NCBI RefSeq assembly: GCF_028610675.1
Contig: NZ_JAQQWS010000001.1
Coordinates: 1,282,274 to 1,346,273 of the forward strand
Reading direction: 5' to 3'
DNA length: 64,000 nt
DNA from: Alkalihalobacillus pseudalcaliphilus
GTDB taxonomy: Bacteria > Bacillota > Bacilli > Bacillales > Bacillaceae_D
A program made the translations under genes and the position numbers. The notes below the pieces were generated by a model, which did not search any database, was not told where the DNA came from, and saw only the letters and a list, made by a program, of their open reading frames with translations. Positions 16,958 through 26,269 of this stretch are shown here, in pieces. Position 1 is the stretch's first letter, and each line of letters starts with the position of its first letter.

Positions 16958-17587
16958 ATGAATATTCTAGTCATAAAAGCTAATAATCGACCAGCAAACG
17001 AAGCAGTATCTAGTAAAATGTATGAAACTTTTATGGAATCTCTTAAAAAGAGTTCATCAACACATATACAAACTTATGATTTATTTAAGGAAGACATGCC
17101 TTATCTTGGCCAAGAGTTATTCGATTCATTAGGCAAACTTCAATCAGGAGGTCAGTTAACTGAAGAAGAGCAACGCCTCATGTCTGCCAAACAAAAAGCG
17201 ATGGATGCTGTAGAGAAAGCTGATGTCCTTGTTTTTGCATTTCCATTATGGAATCTTACCATCCCAGCACGCCTTCATACATTCATCGATTATATTTATT
17301 CAGTAGGATTTACTTTCAAATATGATCAAAATGGACAGATGCTTCAGCTGTTAAACGATAAAAAAGTCATTTTCTTGAATGCACGTGGCGGTAACTTCTC
17401 TGCCCCAGAAATGGCCACTTCTGAACACGCAGTCAATTATATGTATCATGTTTTCCATAACATCTTTGGTATGGAAGTTATCGACCAAGTTATCATTGAA
17501 GGTCATAATGCGATGCCAGAAAAAAGAGATGAAATCATCGCAGATGGACTTGAAGAAGTTAAACAAGTTGCCGCTCAATTTCATTAA
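16958..17587 (+). CDS. azoR: FMN-dependent NADH:quinone oxidoreductase / azoreductase
   Basis: A 209-residue flavodoxin-fold enzyme with AGGAGG before ATG 16958. Diagnostic features are the FMN loop FPLWNLTIPARLHTFIDY at about 94-111 (PLWN in particular), the second flavin loop NARGGNFS near 146, and the C-terminal IEGHNAMPEKRDEI. It uses two-electron NADH reduction of quinones and azo compounds, protecting against electrophile and thiol stress; B. subtilis has two paralogs, AzoR1 and AzoR2. It has its own promoter and terminator. Confidence 0.9.
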   Translation: MNILVIKANNRPANEAVSSKMYETFMESLKKSSSTHIQTYDLFKEDMPYLGQELFDSLGKLQSGGQLTEEEQRLMSAKQKAMDAVEKADVLVFAFPLWNLTIPARLHTFIDYIYSVGFTFKYDQNGQMLQLLNDKKVIFLNARGGNFSAPEMATSEHAVNYMYHVFHNIFGMEVIDQVIIEGHNAMPEKRDEIIADGLEEVKQVAAQFH

Positions 17588-17601
17588 GAATGATTCTATG
17601 A

Positions 17602-17632
17602 AAAGACCTGTGTCCAAGTTGGGCACAGGTCT
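17602..17632 (+). terminator. Terminator after azoR
   Basis: AAGACCTGTGTCC pairs with GGGCACAGGTCTT across a short AAGTT loop, followed by TTTATT. Confidence 0.85.
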
Positions 17633-17707
17633 TTATTCGATATGAAGATCTAGATTTTAAGATTTTCTACGCACTAAATAGCTCGCTCTATTTCAAGTAG
17701 TTCTCAG

Positions 17708-18457
17708 TCATCCACTAGTTTTTAATTCTTGATAATACCTTTTGGCTAACCAACACGTACATAAAGCGATTACAGCCATCATCAATTGGGAAATAACTAA
17801 ACTCGTTATAATTTCTTGTTGATATAACAAACCAGGAACGGCAAACGCAATATGAAAAGCGATAGCATAATAAACATACTTCTTATTTTCGCTTGCAATA
17901 GCATATAAGATAAATAAAGATAACGCAATATGTACTACGATTGAAAAGAGCTGCTCTAGAACACCAAATACAATAAAACCTGTAGACACCGTCATTAATT
18001 GATCAGCCAAGGCTTGATCTTCAAATAACCCTTCATTCATCATCACGGCAGCTGTCAACATACTTACACTTGTAAAACCCAATACGAGAACTGTCTCAAG
18101 ACTTGAAAAACCAACACCAAAACCAAGTGCAGCTTTTTCATTTCTTTCCTTTTTCAGCATATACTTCAATGTTAAAAAACGACCTATTTCAACCACAACA
18201 GCACCTGTTATAGCAATGATCAGTACATATAAAATCCCTTCTCCAAATAGGCTTCTCGTCGCTTCGGTCGAGAAAAAGAGCGTTAAAATCACATTCATCA
18301 AGATTTGTGAAAATAGTAAGAACGCTAGCATACCGAATAAAAGGGACTTCATAGACACTTTAAACTTAAGCTTTGCAACTAGAATAAGAATAATTGGTAT
18401 AACGATCGCTGCGTATACGGATATGGTTAATATCCGTACGATACTTTCTGCTATCAA
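17708..18457 (-). CDS. YhfC family predicted intramembrane protease
   Basis: An integral membrane protein of about 249 residues with seven or so hydrophobic segments. The family pattern is visible: VVEIGRFLTLKYM, GFGVGFSSLETVLVLG with the conserved Glu, IVVHIALSLFILYA and AFHIAFAVPG. The conserved Glu and two His residues in membrane helices are why the YhfC family is placed with the glutamic/CPBP-type intramembrane proteases; activity is not demonstrated. Start is uncertain: TTG 18457 has GGGGGAG six bases upstream, whereas GTG 18472 has no site. It stands alone, convergent with azoR. Confidence 0.8.
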   Translation of the reverse strand: MIAESIVRILTISVYAAIVIPIILILVAKLKFKVSMKSLLFGMLAFLLFSQILMNVILTLFFSTEATRSLFGEGILYVLIIAITGAVVVEIGRFLTLKYMLKKERNEKAALGFGVGFSSLETVLVLGFTSVSMLTAAVMMNEGLFEDQALADQLMTVSTGFIVFGVLEQLFSIVVHIALSLFILYAIASENKKYVYYAIAFHIAFAVPGLLYQQEIITSLVISQLMMAVIALCTCWLAKRYYQELKTSG

Positions 18458-18625
18458 TGAACTCTCCCCCACAATTCACTTTTCTCTCATCATATCAAAA
18501 ATGAAAGGAAAAGGGTGAATTTTCGGGTAAATTGTTTTGTATGAAAGTTACTTATGGGCGTAGACTTATTAATACTAAAAAGACTATTGATAGTGAAATC
18601 ACGAGTGGAATTAATGAAAGTAATT

Positions 18626-18715
18626 TTACGACCTCTTCTTAGTGACAAAACCAATCAATAACATAAGTAACCCTATGACTGGAAGTGCAATAATTATTAC
18701 AAATGCCCTAATCAT
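18626..18715 (-). CDS. 29-residue membrane peptide
   Basis: ATG 18715 with AAGG six bases upstream begins MIRAFVIIIALPVIGLLMLL and ends with GFVTKKRS. It is one hydrophobic helix with a Lys/Arg tail. A second hydrophobic frame follows immediately (18545-18625, VKLLSLIPLVISLSIVFLVL), which has no normal start codon. Together they could be one damaged small membrane gene. The function is unknown. The rest of 18473-18840 shows nothing else. Confidence 0.4.
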   Translation of the reverse strand: MIRAFVIIIALPVIGLLMLLIGFVTKKRS

Positions 18716-18842
18716 CCTAAACCTTCATTTTAGTTAATTTTCTCTCCAGTGTAATTTCACACTCCAAAAAAAGAGTCACTTAAAATTAGAAAATTACGAA
18801 AATGTTTTTTGTCAAGATTCCCCTGCCCTATCTGCATATAAA

Positions 18843-18877
18843 TAACCCCCAAAGCACTCGTGCTTCGGAGGTTATAT
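18843..18877 (-). terminator. Terminator after ppc
   Basis: The minus strand has AACCTCCGAAGCAC, GAG, TGCTTTGGGGGTT, followed by ATTTAT. The arms pair over 13-14 bp with one G-U pair. It lies 18 bp after the ppc stop codon. Confidence 0.8.
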
Positions 18878-18894
18878 GATTTTTTATGGATGAA

Positions 18895-21648
18895 TCAGCC
18901 TGTATTAACTAATCCGGCTGCGACACCGCTGATAGTGAGTAGAACTTCAGTCATTAACTCTTCGTCTACCTCATCAGTTGTACGCATTTTTTGGATCAAA
19001 TCAACTTGTAAGAAATTAAGTGGATCTACATAAGGATTACGACGGCGTACTGACTCCTGAATATTAGAAAAGTTATCAAGTAACTCTTGGTTTCCTGTTA
19101 TTTTTAATAAGGCTTCTTTTGTTTTCTGATATTCTGTTGCAATATCTGAATAGATACGCTCAGCCATGTTTGAATCCTCTACTAAATTCAAATATTCCTT
19201 CGCCGTGAACAAATCGGCCTTCATTAATGCCATTTGTAAATTATGAATCGTTGAGTGGAAAAATGGCCAGCTCTGATACATGTTCTGTAGCATTTCCAAA
19301 TTCTCTGCTCCTTGTTCCAAGAAAGAACTAAAGCCTGTTCCTGCTCCGTACCAAGCAGGTATCATTTGGCGTGATTGTGTCCAAGCAAACACCCACGGTA
19401 TTGCTCGTAAATCTTCGAATTTAGAGCTATTCTTTCTACGAGTTGGCCTTGAGCCAATATTTAACTCACCTAATTCTTTTAATGGCGTTGCCTGATTAAA
19501 ATAAGTTAGAAAATCATTATCTTCAAAAACAAGTGATTGATATTTTCGTAATGCATGTTGGGACATTTCTTCCATGGCAAGTTCCCACTCTTTTTCGCGG
19601 AAATGACCATGCTTGGACTTCTTGTTCACTGTAGCTGTCGCCTCAACTAAGGCAGAAGTTGCTTGCTCTAAGTTACGGAATGCGATGCTTTCTAATAAAT
19701 ATCGTGAAGACAAAACTTCACCTTGCTCGGTAATCTTCACACCATCACCTAATGTTTCGACCGGCTGTGAAACGATACTACGATTAAGTGGACCGCCGCC
19801 CCGACCTAAGGAGCCACCCCGTCCATGGAAGAACTTCAAACGAATATCATAGTTCTTCGCCATTTGGTGGATTTCAAGCTGAGCATTAAACAGCTTCCAA
19901 TTCGCTGTTAATGTTCCTCCATCTTTACTTCCATCAGAATATCCTAACATAATCTCTTGGTGGTCGCCACGAACTTGTAAATGATAACGATATAAATCCA
20001 AATCAAATAACGTTCTCATGATTTGTGGACCAGCAACTAAATCGTCAATCGTCTCCAGCAACGGAGCTACATGTAAGCCACTTTCGACGCGACCATCTGC
20101 ATGTAAACGATAAATCCCAGCTTCTTTAGCTAATACTAGGACCTCTAACAGGTCACTAGAAGATTGTGTCATACTAACGAGATATACTTCAATTGAACGT
20201 GTACCAAATTCTAAATGAGCTTTTCGAATCATTTTAAATACATTAAGAACTTTTAGTGTTTCTTCCGAATAGTCGGCTTCTAATAAAGAAATAGGCCTTG
20301 GATCTTTTAATACACTCGTTAATACCTTTATCTTTTCTTCTTCCGTTAATGATGAGTAATCATCACATAGTTTCACAGCATTTAATAATTCAGAAACAGC
20401 AATTTCATGTTCTCCACTATGGTTACGAATATCCAACGTTACTAAATGGAAACCAAACAATTGAACCTGTCTAATGATATGACGGATTGTCTTTAATTTC
20501 TTCTCTGATGGTTGATGTTCTTCTACAAGTTCACGAATTCTTATTAAGTCTGCTTCAAGCTCTTCAGATTGTTGATAACCAAGGTCAGATTTTCCTACTT
20601 CACTTAACCTTTTTAAGATAATCGCAAATTTACGTCGATATATTTCACTTTTGACGGACCACTCTTCACCCGACTCCAAATACTTTGACTCTTCTTGTTC
20701 AACATGTGATACAAACTCCTGGTTAACCACTACTCTTGAACTTGACTGACTAAAGCGTTTCATTAGATCAGTGATCGACTTACGGTATTTTTTCAGGACT
20801 AACTGTCGTTGAAGTTGTAAGGTTTCCCATGTAACTTCAGGGGTAACATTTGGGTTACCATCTCGGTCACCACCAATCCAGGAACCAAAGTGAAGGAAAT
20901 TAGGTACTTCTAACTTTTCCTCTGGATAATACTCCTGTAAATACTGTTCAAGTTCTTGATGTATTTCCGGTATCGTTTCAAATAAAGTTTCCTCAAAATA
21001 ATATAGACCATTTTTAACTTCGTCGATAACAGTTGGTTTTCTATGACGAAGCTCGTCTGTTTGCCATAAAGTTGCGACTTCATTGTATAAGCTATCTTCC
21101 AAACGAATTCTCTCTTTTTTTGTTACAAGTGGAGAGTCCAATTGATTTAAAATATATGATATACGTTTTTGAATTTCTAAAACCGTTCTTTTGGTAGCTT
21201 CTGTCGGATGAGCTGTTATGATCAATTCAATGGACAGATTGTTAAGTACTTTTTTTATTTCATCAGAAGTCATTTCCAAATCCTTCAATGTAGAAACAGA
21301 CTTCTCCAATGAGAATGATTGAAGCTTGGCACCTTCTTGTAACTGATATTGCTTTCTTCTACGGATACGGTGGTTTTGTTCAGCCATGTTAACTAAATGA
21401 AAATATACAGAAAAAGCTCTAATAACCTGCTGTCTTGTAGGTGGCTTTAAATTACTGATTTCTGCTTTAAGTTTTTCATACGTATTAGGGTCATAATTTT
21501 GTCTTAACTTTTTGGTCATTTCACGGATAGTTTCTACTTTATTAAATAGTTCTGTACCACCATGATGCTGTAAAATTTCCCCTAATATATTCCCTAACTT
21601 CTTAACATCATTCCGTAATGATACGTTATTATCTGTCATTGCTGTCAT
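18895..21648 (-). CDS. ppc: Phosphoenolpyruvate carboxylase
   Basis: A 917-residue enzyme that carboxylates phosphoenolpyruvate to oxaloacetate, replenishing the TCA cycle. The catalytic His is in TAHPTEATKR (His147), and the C-terminal catalytic region has FHGRGGSLGRGGGP near 604-617, NIGSRPTRR near 730 and AIPWVFAWTQSR near 745. Length and order match bacterial Ppc. GGAGG is nine bases before ATG 21648. B. subtilis lacks ppc and uses pyruvate carboxylase, but many alkaliphilic and halophilic bacilli carry it. It is a single gene, with a TetR-type gene upstream on the same strand 180 bp away. Confidence 0.96.
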   Translation of the reverse strand: MTAMTDNNVSLRNDVKKLGNILGEILQHHGGTELFNKVETIREMTKKLRQNYDPNTYEKLKAEISNLKPPTRQQVIRAFSVYFHLVNMAEQNHRIRRRKQYQLQEGAKLQSFSLEKSVSTLKDLEMTSDEIKKVLNNLSIELIITAHPTEATKRTVLEIQKRISYILNQLDSPLVTKKERIRLEDSLYNEVATLWQTDELRHRKPTVIDEVKNGLYYFEETLFETIPEIHQELEQYLQEYYPEEKLEVPNFLHFGSWIGGDRDGNPNVTPEVTWETLQLQRQLVLKKYRKSITDLMKRFSQSSSRVVVNQEFVSHVEQEESKYLESGEEWSVKSEIYRRKFAIILKRLSEVGKSDLGYQQSEELEADLIRIRELVEEHQPSEKKLKTIRHIIRQVQLFGFHLVTLDIRNHSGEHEIAVSELLNAVKLCDDYSSLTEEEKIKVLTSVLKDPRPISLLEADYSEETLKVLNVFKMIRKAHLEFGTRSIEVYLVSMTQSSSDLLEVLVLAKEAGIYRLHADGRVESGLHVAPLLETIDDLVAGPQIMRTLFDLDLYRYHLQVRGDHQEIMLGYSDGSKDGGTLTANWKLFNAQLEIHQMAKNYDIRLKFFHGRGGSLGRGGGPLNRSIVSQPVETLGDGVKITEQGEVLSSRYLLESIAFRNLEQATSALVEATATVNKKSKHGHFREKEWELAMEEMSQHALRKYQSLVFEDNDFLTYFNQATPLKELGELNIGSRPTRRKNSSKFEDLRAIPWVFAWTQSRQMIPAWYGAGTGFSSFLEQGAENLEMLQNMYQSWPFFHSTIHNLQMALMKADLFTAKEYLNLVEDSNMAERIYSDIATEYQKTKEALLKITGNQELLDNFSNIQESVRRRNPYVDPLNFLQVDLIQKMRTTDEVDEELMTEVLLTISGVAAGLVNTG

Positions 21649-21828
21649 TTACCCAACCTCCATACTCTCCAGCTCAGATTTTGCTTTTCAATAAGAAGAG
21701 ATAATTTCAAATAATTGAAAAATTCTAAGCTTAATCATATTCCATACAACGGTTTTTTGTCTCTATCTATCTGACCATTATACTAGATTTAAGGTAATAA
21801 CTCAAAGAAAGGGCATTTTTAATAGATT

Positions 21829-22494
21829 TTACGTATGTTGAAACAGCCCTTTTAATAAAACTTGTAGGTAAGTACGAACTAACTCCTCCACATTTTCACT
21901 TTCTGGAGATTCATTCAACAAATAATAATTAATGATAAAACCTAAGACACTATAATAGATCAAGTCAATCGTTGCATCGATATCAACGTTACGGAAATAT
22001 CCCTCATTGACCTTCTCCTGAATAAATACTCTCATCGCGCTCTTTAATGGTTCAATCATAAACTCTTTTGTTGCTCTCCTTACTTCCTCGTGATAAATAC
22101 TTTCGCTGAGTAAAATTGTCATTTCTATATTATGTTCTTTAAAAGCTCGAACCCTTTCTAAAATAATATCTTTAATTGCTTCCTCAGGTAAAAGATATTT
22201 ATCTTTATTAATCTTCGTTGGCATTGAGACTTTTGCTATGGCTGGTGCTAATAATTGAAATAATAAATTCGTTTTTGATTTAAAGTTACGAAAAAGGGTA
22301 ATTTCTGCAACACCTGCGAGCTTGGCAATGTCCATAGTTGAACTATTTTCAAAACCTTTGGTAGAAAATAACTCTCTTGCAGCATCTAAAATCTTTACTT
22401 GTGTTTTTGAGAGTCTTTTATAAGGTTCAAGACCTCCCTTAATTAATTCGATTGTTTCAGAAAAATCACTTTTTACATCCATTTCCTCATTCAT
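21829..22494 (-). CDS. TetR/AcrR family regulator, upstream of ppc
   Basis: A 221-residue repressor-type protein. The TetR helix-turn-helix is at about 32-78, with ILDAARELFSTKGFENSSTM followed by DIAKLAGVAEITLFRNF. A 25-residue polar extension precedes it, and a ligand-binding domain of about 140 residues follows. Its closest downstream gene is ppc, 180 bp away; the gap is long enough for an independent promoter, so a regulatory link is only a possibility. Confidence 0.85.
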   Translation of the reverse strand: MNEEMDVKSDFSETIELIKGGLEPYKRLSKTQVKILDAARELFSTKGFENSSTMDIAKLAGVAEITLFRNFKSKTNLLFQLLAPAIAKVSMPTKINKDKYLLPEEAIKDIILERVRAFKEHNIEMTILLSESIYHEEVRRATKEFMIEPLKSAMRVFIQEKVNEGYFRNVDIDATIDLIYYSVLGFIINYYLLNESPESENVEELVRTYLQVLLKGLFQHT

Positions 22495-22753
22495 ATGCTC
22501 ACCCTCTTTTACTTCATCCGATAAAGGACTTATGAACTATTATTATACAACTAAAACTAGGTATTTAAAACCAAAAACAAGTATAAATATAACTTTTTTT
22601 TAGTTCTTTTTTATAATTATCAACCACATTATATATGTATTCTTTTATTTTTTCCAGCTTCCACCTTAACTATGCCTAAAAATTCCTTTAAACTTCGTAT
22701 GCTTTGTGCCTACTTATTTACAATACGGTTAGCACTTTTTTAAATGGCACAAC

Positions 22754-22789
22754 AAAAAAGTTCGCTGAGTTATTTTTCTCACCGAACTC
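22754..22789 (-). terminator. Terminator after sleL
   Basis: On the minus strand AGTTCGGTGAG and CTCAGCGAACT pair over 11 bp around an 8-nt loop, with TTTTTTG following. It is about 30 bp downstream of the SleL-type gene stop. Confidence 0.8.
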
Positions 22790-22819
22790 TTTCTTCCTCT
22801 TTTTCACTTTTTCCAATGC

Positions 22820-24106
22820 CTAGACATATTTATTTACGGTAAAATTTTCGTCGACAAGTAGCCAATTTTGCGGAAAGTTCCATCTTAATACCCAATAGAA
22901 GAATCCTCTTAAATTGTACTCCTTCACTACATCAAATTTCGCTTGAATACTTCTTGCATCCTCAAACCAAACTTCATGTTGTCTGCCTTGCTCATCTATA
23001 TAGAAGAAATATGGTGCCTGTGCCTCTTCGTCATACATAATTTGAGCATTATGCGTAACCGCAAGAGCTATCGCTTGTTGATGATCAATTGCACGAGCTC
23101 TCGATTCACCTTCAACAAAAGGTAAGGTCCAATCATAACCATATAAAGGAATACCTAAAATAATCTTCTCATTTGGTATTTCGGAAACTGCGTAATCTAA
23201 CACTCTTCTAACTTGATTTAGAGGTGCTACGGCCATCGGTGGTCCTCCTGTCCAGCCCCATTCATATGTCATAAGAAAGACGAAATCATTTACTTCTCCA
23301 TGAAACCGGTAATCAGCTCCCTCATATAAAACACCTTGCATATCAGCTGAAGTCTTAGGTGGTAACGCACTTGATAACCAATTACCGCGAGCATCCATTC
23401 TTTCTCGAGCTTTTAATAAAAATTGATTATAGGCTTCTCGATTTTCTGCACCTACATATTCTAAATCTAAATCTAGTCCAAGATACCCTTTTTGTTCCAT
23501 AATCACTTCAACTTCATCTAACACTTTATTTTGCAAAGATTCGTCCTGTAAAATTTGTGTGATTAACTCTGTGCTAAAACCACCTTCTTGTAGGTTTGTT
23601 AATACCAATAATGGCGCTACTTGATGACGATATGCGGTTTGGATAACTTGCTCTTCATTCAAACTTGAAAGTGAACCATCTGGTTGTATATTATAGCTAA
23701 ATATAGGTAAATAACTTAAGTGCTCACCAACAGCATCTACATCATTGGCTGCGTTCGCTCCCGAAATCTCCATAGACAGATAAGCTCCAACGTCTGCTTG
23801 ACGACGGTTTTCAGGATTTGCCGGGATATATAATCGATATCCCACAGGAAGATTGTTTGTATTCAAATTATTAAACGCTAATAATGTTTGTAAAGGTATT
23901 TGGTATCGTTGACTTATTCCATACAGGTTTTCCCCAGGTGTAACCCAATGATAGCGACCAGTTATGGGAATAACTAATGCCTGCCCGACTACTAATTGGT
24001 TAGGGAATTCAAGTTCATTAGCCGTAGTAATTTCGTTTGCATTAATACTATAGGCTTGAGCAATCTGCCATAAGGACTGTCCACTTTGAACGACATGAAT
24101 TTGCAT
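22820..24106 (-). CDS. sleL: LysM-GH18 spore peptidoglycan hydrolase (SleL/YaaH type)
   Basis: A 428-residue protein. ATG 24106 is chosen for the AAGGAGG six bases upstream; the frame extends to 24130 without support. Two LysM domains at about 2-46 and 51-95 (IHVVQSGQSLWQIAQAYSIN, YHWVTPGENLYGISQRY) precede a GH18 barrel whose DxxDxE motif is GLDLDLEYV, with catalytic Glu at about 216. No signal peptide is present, as expected for proteins packaged by the mother cell. SleL and YaaH are N-acetylglucosaminidases acting on cortex peptidoglycan in germination. Monocistronic with its own terminator. YdhD is the closest alternative name. Confidence 0.9.
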   Translation of the reverse strand: MQIHVVQSGQSLWQIAQAYSINANEITTANELEFPNQLVVGQALVIPITGRYHWVTPGENLYGISQRYQIPLQTLLAFNNLNTNNLPVGYRLYIPANPENRRQADVGAYLSMEISGANAANDVDAVGEHLSYLPIFSYNIQPDGSLSSLNEEQVIQTAYRHQVAPLLVLTNLQEGGFSTELITQILQDESLQNKVLDEVEVIMEQKGYLGLDLDLEYVGAENREAYNQFLLKARERMDARGNWLSSALPPKTSADMQGVLYEGADYRFHGEVNDFVFLMTYEWGWTGGPPMAVAPLNQVRRVLDYAVSEIPNEKIILGIPLYGYDWTLPFVEGESRARAIDHQQAIALAVTHNAQIMYDEEAQAPYFFYIDEQGRQHEVWFEDARSIQAKFDVVKEYNLRGFFYWVLRWNFPQNWLLVDENFTVNKYV

Positions 24107-24246
24107 ATAATGCCTCCTTATCTTAATCATCCATATGCATATACATATGCATTTACCTACTTACTCTTTTTCATCATTTAAATGTATGCACCTGCCCGGC
24201 TCTCTGTGACAGTTCCCTTCATTTTTTTCTTCGCATCACACAAATA

Positions 24247-24281
24247 AGGTGGTGCTAAAGTTCTTACCCTCAGCACCACCT
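24247..24281 (-). terminator. Terminator after the bactofilin gene
   Basis: A perfect 10-bp stem, AGGTGGTGCT and AGCACCACCT, with a 15-nt loop lies 30 bp after the bactofilin stop. A T-rich stretch follows on the minus strand. Confidence 0.75.
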
Positions 24282-24311
24282 CATCCAGATATATTTATTT
24301 GTTTCTTTTTT

Positions 24312-25040
24312 CTAAACCTTTTTAATTTCTTTTACACTTGCATTGTCATGAATATCTAACTCACCCTTATACTCTACTAAATCAACTTTACACCCCGGTC
24401 CAATCTTAATATGATTACCACGTACCACATCTGCCTGTGTATATTCAATTTCCACTTTATCACCTTCTATAACTTCTGCAGTAAGTTCTTTCGCTAATGG
24501 TTTAAATAGTCTGTCTAACAAGTTAGACTTCGTTCTTGTTACAGAGATGATTTCTCCACCTATTTCTTTCACATAAGAGCGACCGTTTAATTCGATTTCA
24601 ACTTTATCAGCATTTAAAAGACCTTCTATTTTAAAACTTCCGTTAAACTCAGCATATTCCGCCTCACAATCGCCTTCTATTTTTACGCTACCTCTAAGAA
24701 TTAAATGTTCTCCTGAAGTATCACCAAGGATTCTGGAGGAACCACTGATTTTGAACTCTTTATACAGTACACTCCCTTCTATAACCGTACTACCATTCAC
24801 TTTAAGTGTTTCTTTACTTCTTACATCGCCACCCACTTTAGTACTCCCGTTTATTGTTATTTGTACCCCTTCAATGTCTCCCTCCACTTTACTAGAGCCA
24901 TTACAAAGAAACTTTTCACATTCTATATCTCCAGAAATTCTACCACTGCCACTAATTTTTACCTGATCATACTCTCCCCCTGTTGCACTTCCACTTCCTG
25001 AAATAATTAAATTTCCTTTTTCTTTTAATGTACTACTCAT
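24312..25040 (-). CDS. Bactofilin (polymer-forming cytoskeletal protein, YhbE/YhbF type)
   Basis: A 242-residue protein. ATG 25040 lies eight bases after AAGGAG; the longer frame from GTG 25049 overlaps that site. Residues 10-150 are a repetitive beta-helix made of units such as ISGSGRISGDIECEKF and INGSTKVGGDVRSKETL, with Gly-Asp turns every 17-18 residues, which is the DUF583/bactofilin fold. A C-terminal third (ELTAEVIEGDKVEIEYTQAD) is typical of the Bacillus YhbE/YhbF pair, which form membrane-associated polymers needed for motility. B. subtilis has two adjacent paralogs; only one is present here. YhbD lies upstream on the same strand. Confidence 0.88.
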   Translation of the reverse strand: MSSTLKEKGNLIISGSGSATGGEYDQVKISGSGRISGDIECEKFLCNGSSKVEGDIEGVQITINGSTKVGGDVRSKETLKVNGSTVIEGSVLYKEFKISGSSRILGDTSGEHLILRGSVKIEGDCEAEYAEFNGSFKIEGLLNADKVEIELNGRSYVKEIGGEIISVTRTKSNLLDRLFKPLAKELTAEVIEGDKVEIEYTQADVVRGNHIKIGPGCKVDLVEYKGELDIHDNASVKEIKKV

Positions 25041-25189
25041 TGATTTCACTCCTTATTTAATGATTGAATAAAATATACCAATTTCCTGAAAATAGGATAC
25101 TTTCGCTTTTGGATGGTGGGTTTTTTATCTCATCTTGCTGACAAGAATCTTCTTGTTTTTCGATTATTTTTTTCATAGTTATTTTCCTT

Positions 25190-25341
25190 TGTATAAAAGT
25201 GCGAACATAGAGCGCTACTCGCCGCTACCTAAAATTATGCTTCGCGTCCTGCGGGGTGGTGCTGAACTAACTGGCTTTGCCAGTGGATTTCAGCCCGCCA
25301 CTACTTCCGAGGGAGTCTCCGCATAACTCACCCGCTTGGGG
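25190..25341 (+). repeat. Dispersed intergenic repeat, copy A
   Basis: It begins TTGTATAAAAGTGCGAACAT and ends GAGTCTCCGCATAACTC, ACCCGCTTGGGG. Internal hairpin: CTGGCTTTGCCAG. About 150 bp, shared with copies B (35592, minus), C (38088), E (63666, truncated) and F (14358, degenerate). It is non-coding: different copies have stops in all frames. Confidence 0.8.
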
Positions 25342-25482
25342 TACTGTTAATTCTCAAGTTTACAAAACACTTTACTATCATTAATAATAAAAACAAAGGC
25401 AAAATGAACGAAGTGCCAACAATCAAAGAGCCTAACCGATCTTTCATCTTTGTTTACAATGTCTTCTTTCACTAAGCCGGTA

Positions 25483-26112
25483 TTAAACGAGTAATCTTGC
25501 TAGTTTTTGTTTAACATTTTTCACTTCTATATGGATGACGATTTTGACATTGGCTTCTACAATCATATTGGCGTTTTCCGTAATCATTACAAAAGAAACA
25601 CCCATCTTCCTTAATATAAATACATGTAATTCCTCTGCGTCTTGACCCTTTTTTCCATTGTTTATTAGAAGTGTTATCATTTGTTTCGCTTCTTCCAAAC
25701 TTATTTCTCCACTCTTTAATCCCTCTTCTACTATCAATAAGCTTAGAATCGTAGAGTATTGAAATTCTGATGTTGTACTTTGATTTAATGGAAATAATTC
25801 CATGACTTCACTTGAAACAATGTTACGTTCCATCAGATATTCTTTAGACAAACTGGTTGTATTTACATTTAAATTTCCAGATAATTGGTCTGCTAACTGA
25901 TCAAGTGATAAACCATCCTTTAAATCAATGATCTGCTTAATCCTTGTCATCATTTTTGCTTTTGGAAAGAATGTTTCTTGTCCTGTAAATGTTGATTTTC
26001 TAATAAACCATGATTCAGGAATTAAGTTCTTCCTCTTCCATCTATAAAGCTGTCCATATGAAATTCCAGCTTCTTTTAATAAATCCTTCTTAGATATAAG
26101 CTCCTCTTCCAT
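25483..26112 (-). CDS. YhbD family protein (DUF4004), MerR-like
   Basis: A 209-residue protein. ATG 26112 follows GGAGG by nine bases. An N-terminal MerR-like helix-turn-helix (ISKKDLLKEAGISYGQLYRW, KRKNLIPESWF) sits at about 6-40, and a second helical domain follows. A C-terminal strand pair (ANVKIVIHIEVKNV) is also seen in YhbD relatives. B. subtilis yhbD precedes the bactofilin genes yhbE and yhbF, as here, although copy A of the dispersed repeat now lies between. Its function is unknown; DNA binding is predicted from the fold. Confidence 0.85.
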   Translation of the reverse strand: MEEELISKKDLLKEAGISYGQLYRWKRKNLIPESWFIRKSTFTGQETFFPKAKMMTRIKQIIDLKDGLSLDQLADQLSGNLNVNTTSLSKEYLMERNIVSSEVMELFPLNQSTTSEFQYSTILSLLIVEEGLKSGEISLEEAKQMITLLINNGKKGQDAEELHVFILRKMGVSFVMITENANMIVEANVKIVIHIEVKNVKQKLARLLV

Positions 26113-26269
26113 CAATCATCACCTCCAAATGGGATTTCTTAATTACAATGTAACATAACACTGTTACGTTAGTAAAGACTTTATTTTCAAAATATTTAGA
26201 TGTATTGACTTTCTTCCCCATCTCATCAATAATCGACTAAAATGAGATTTATATGAAGTGGGCGATAAA

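Noticed and set aside
25135..25326. 63-codon ORF over repeat copy A
   Set aside because: It reads through the dispersed repeat, and the frame is broken in the other copies of the same repeat.
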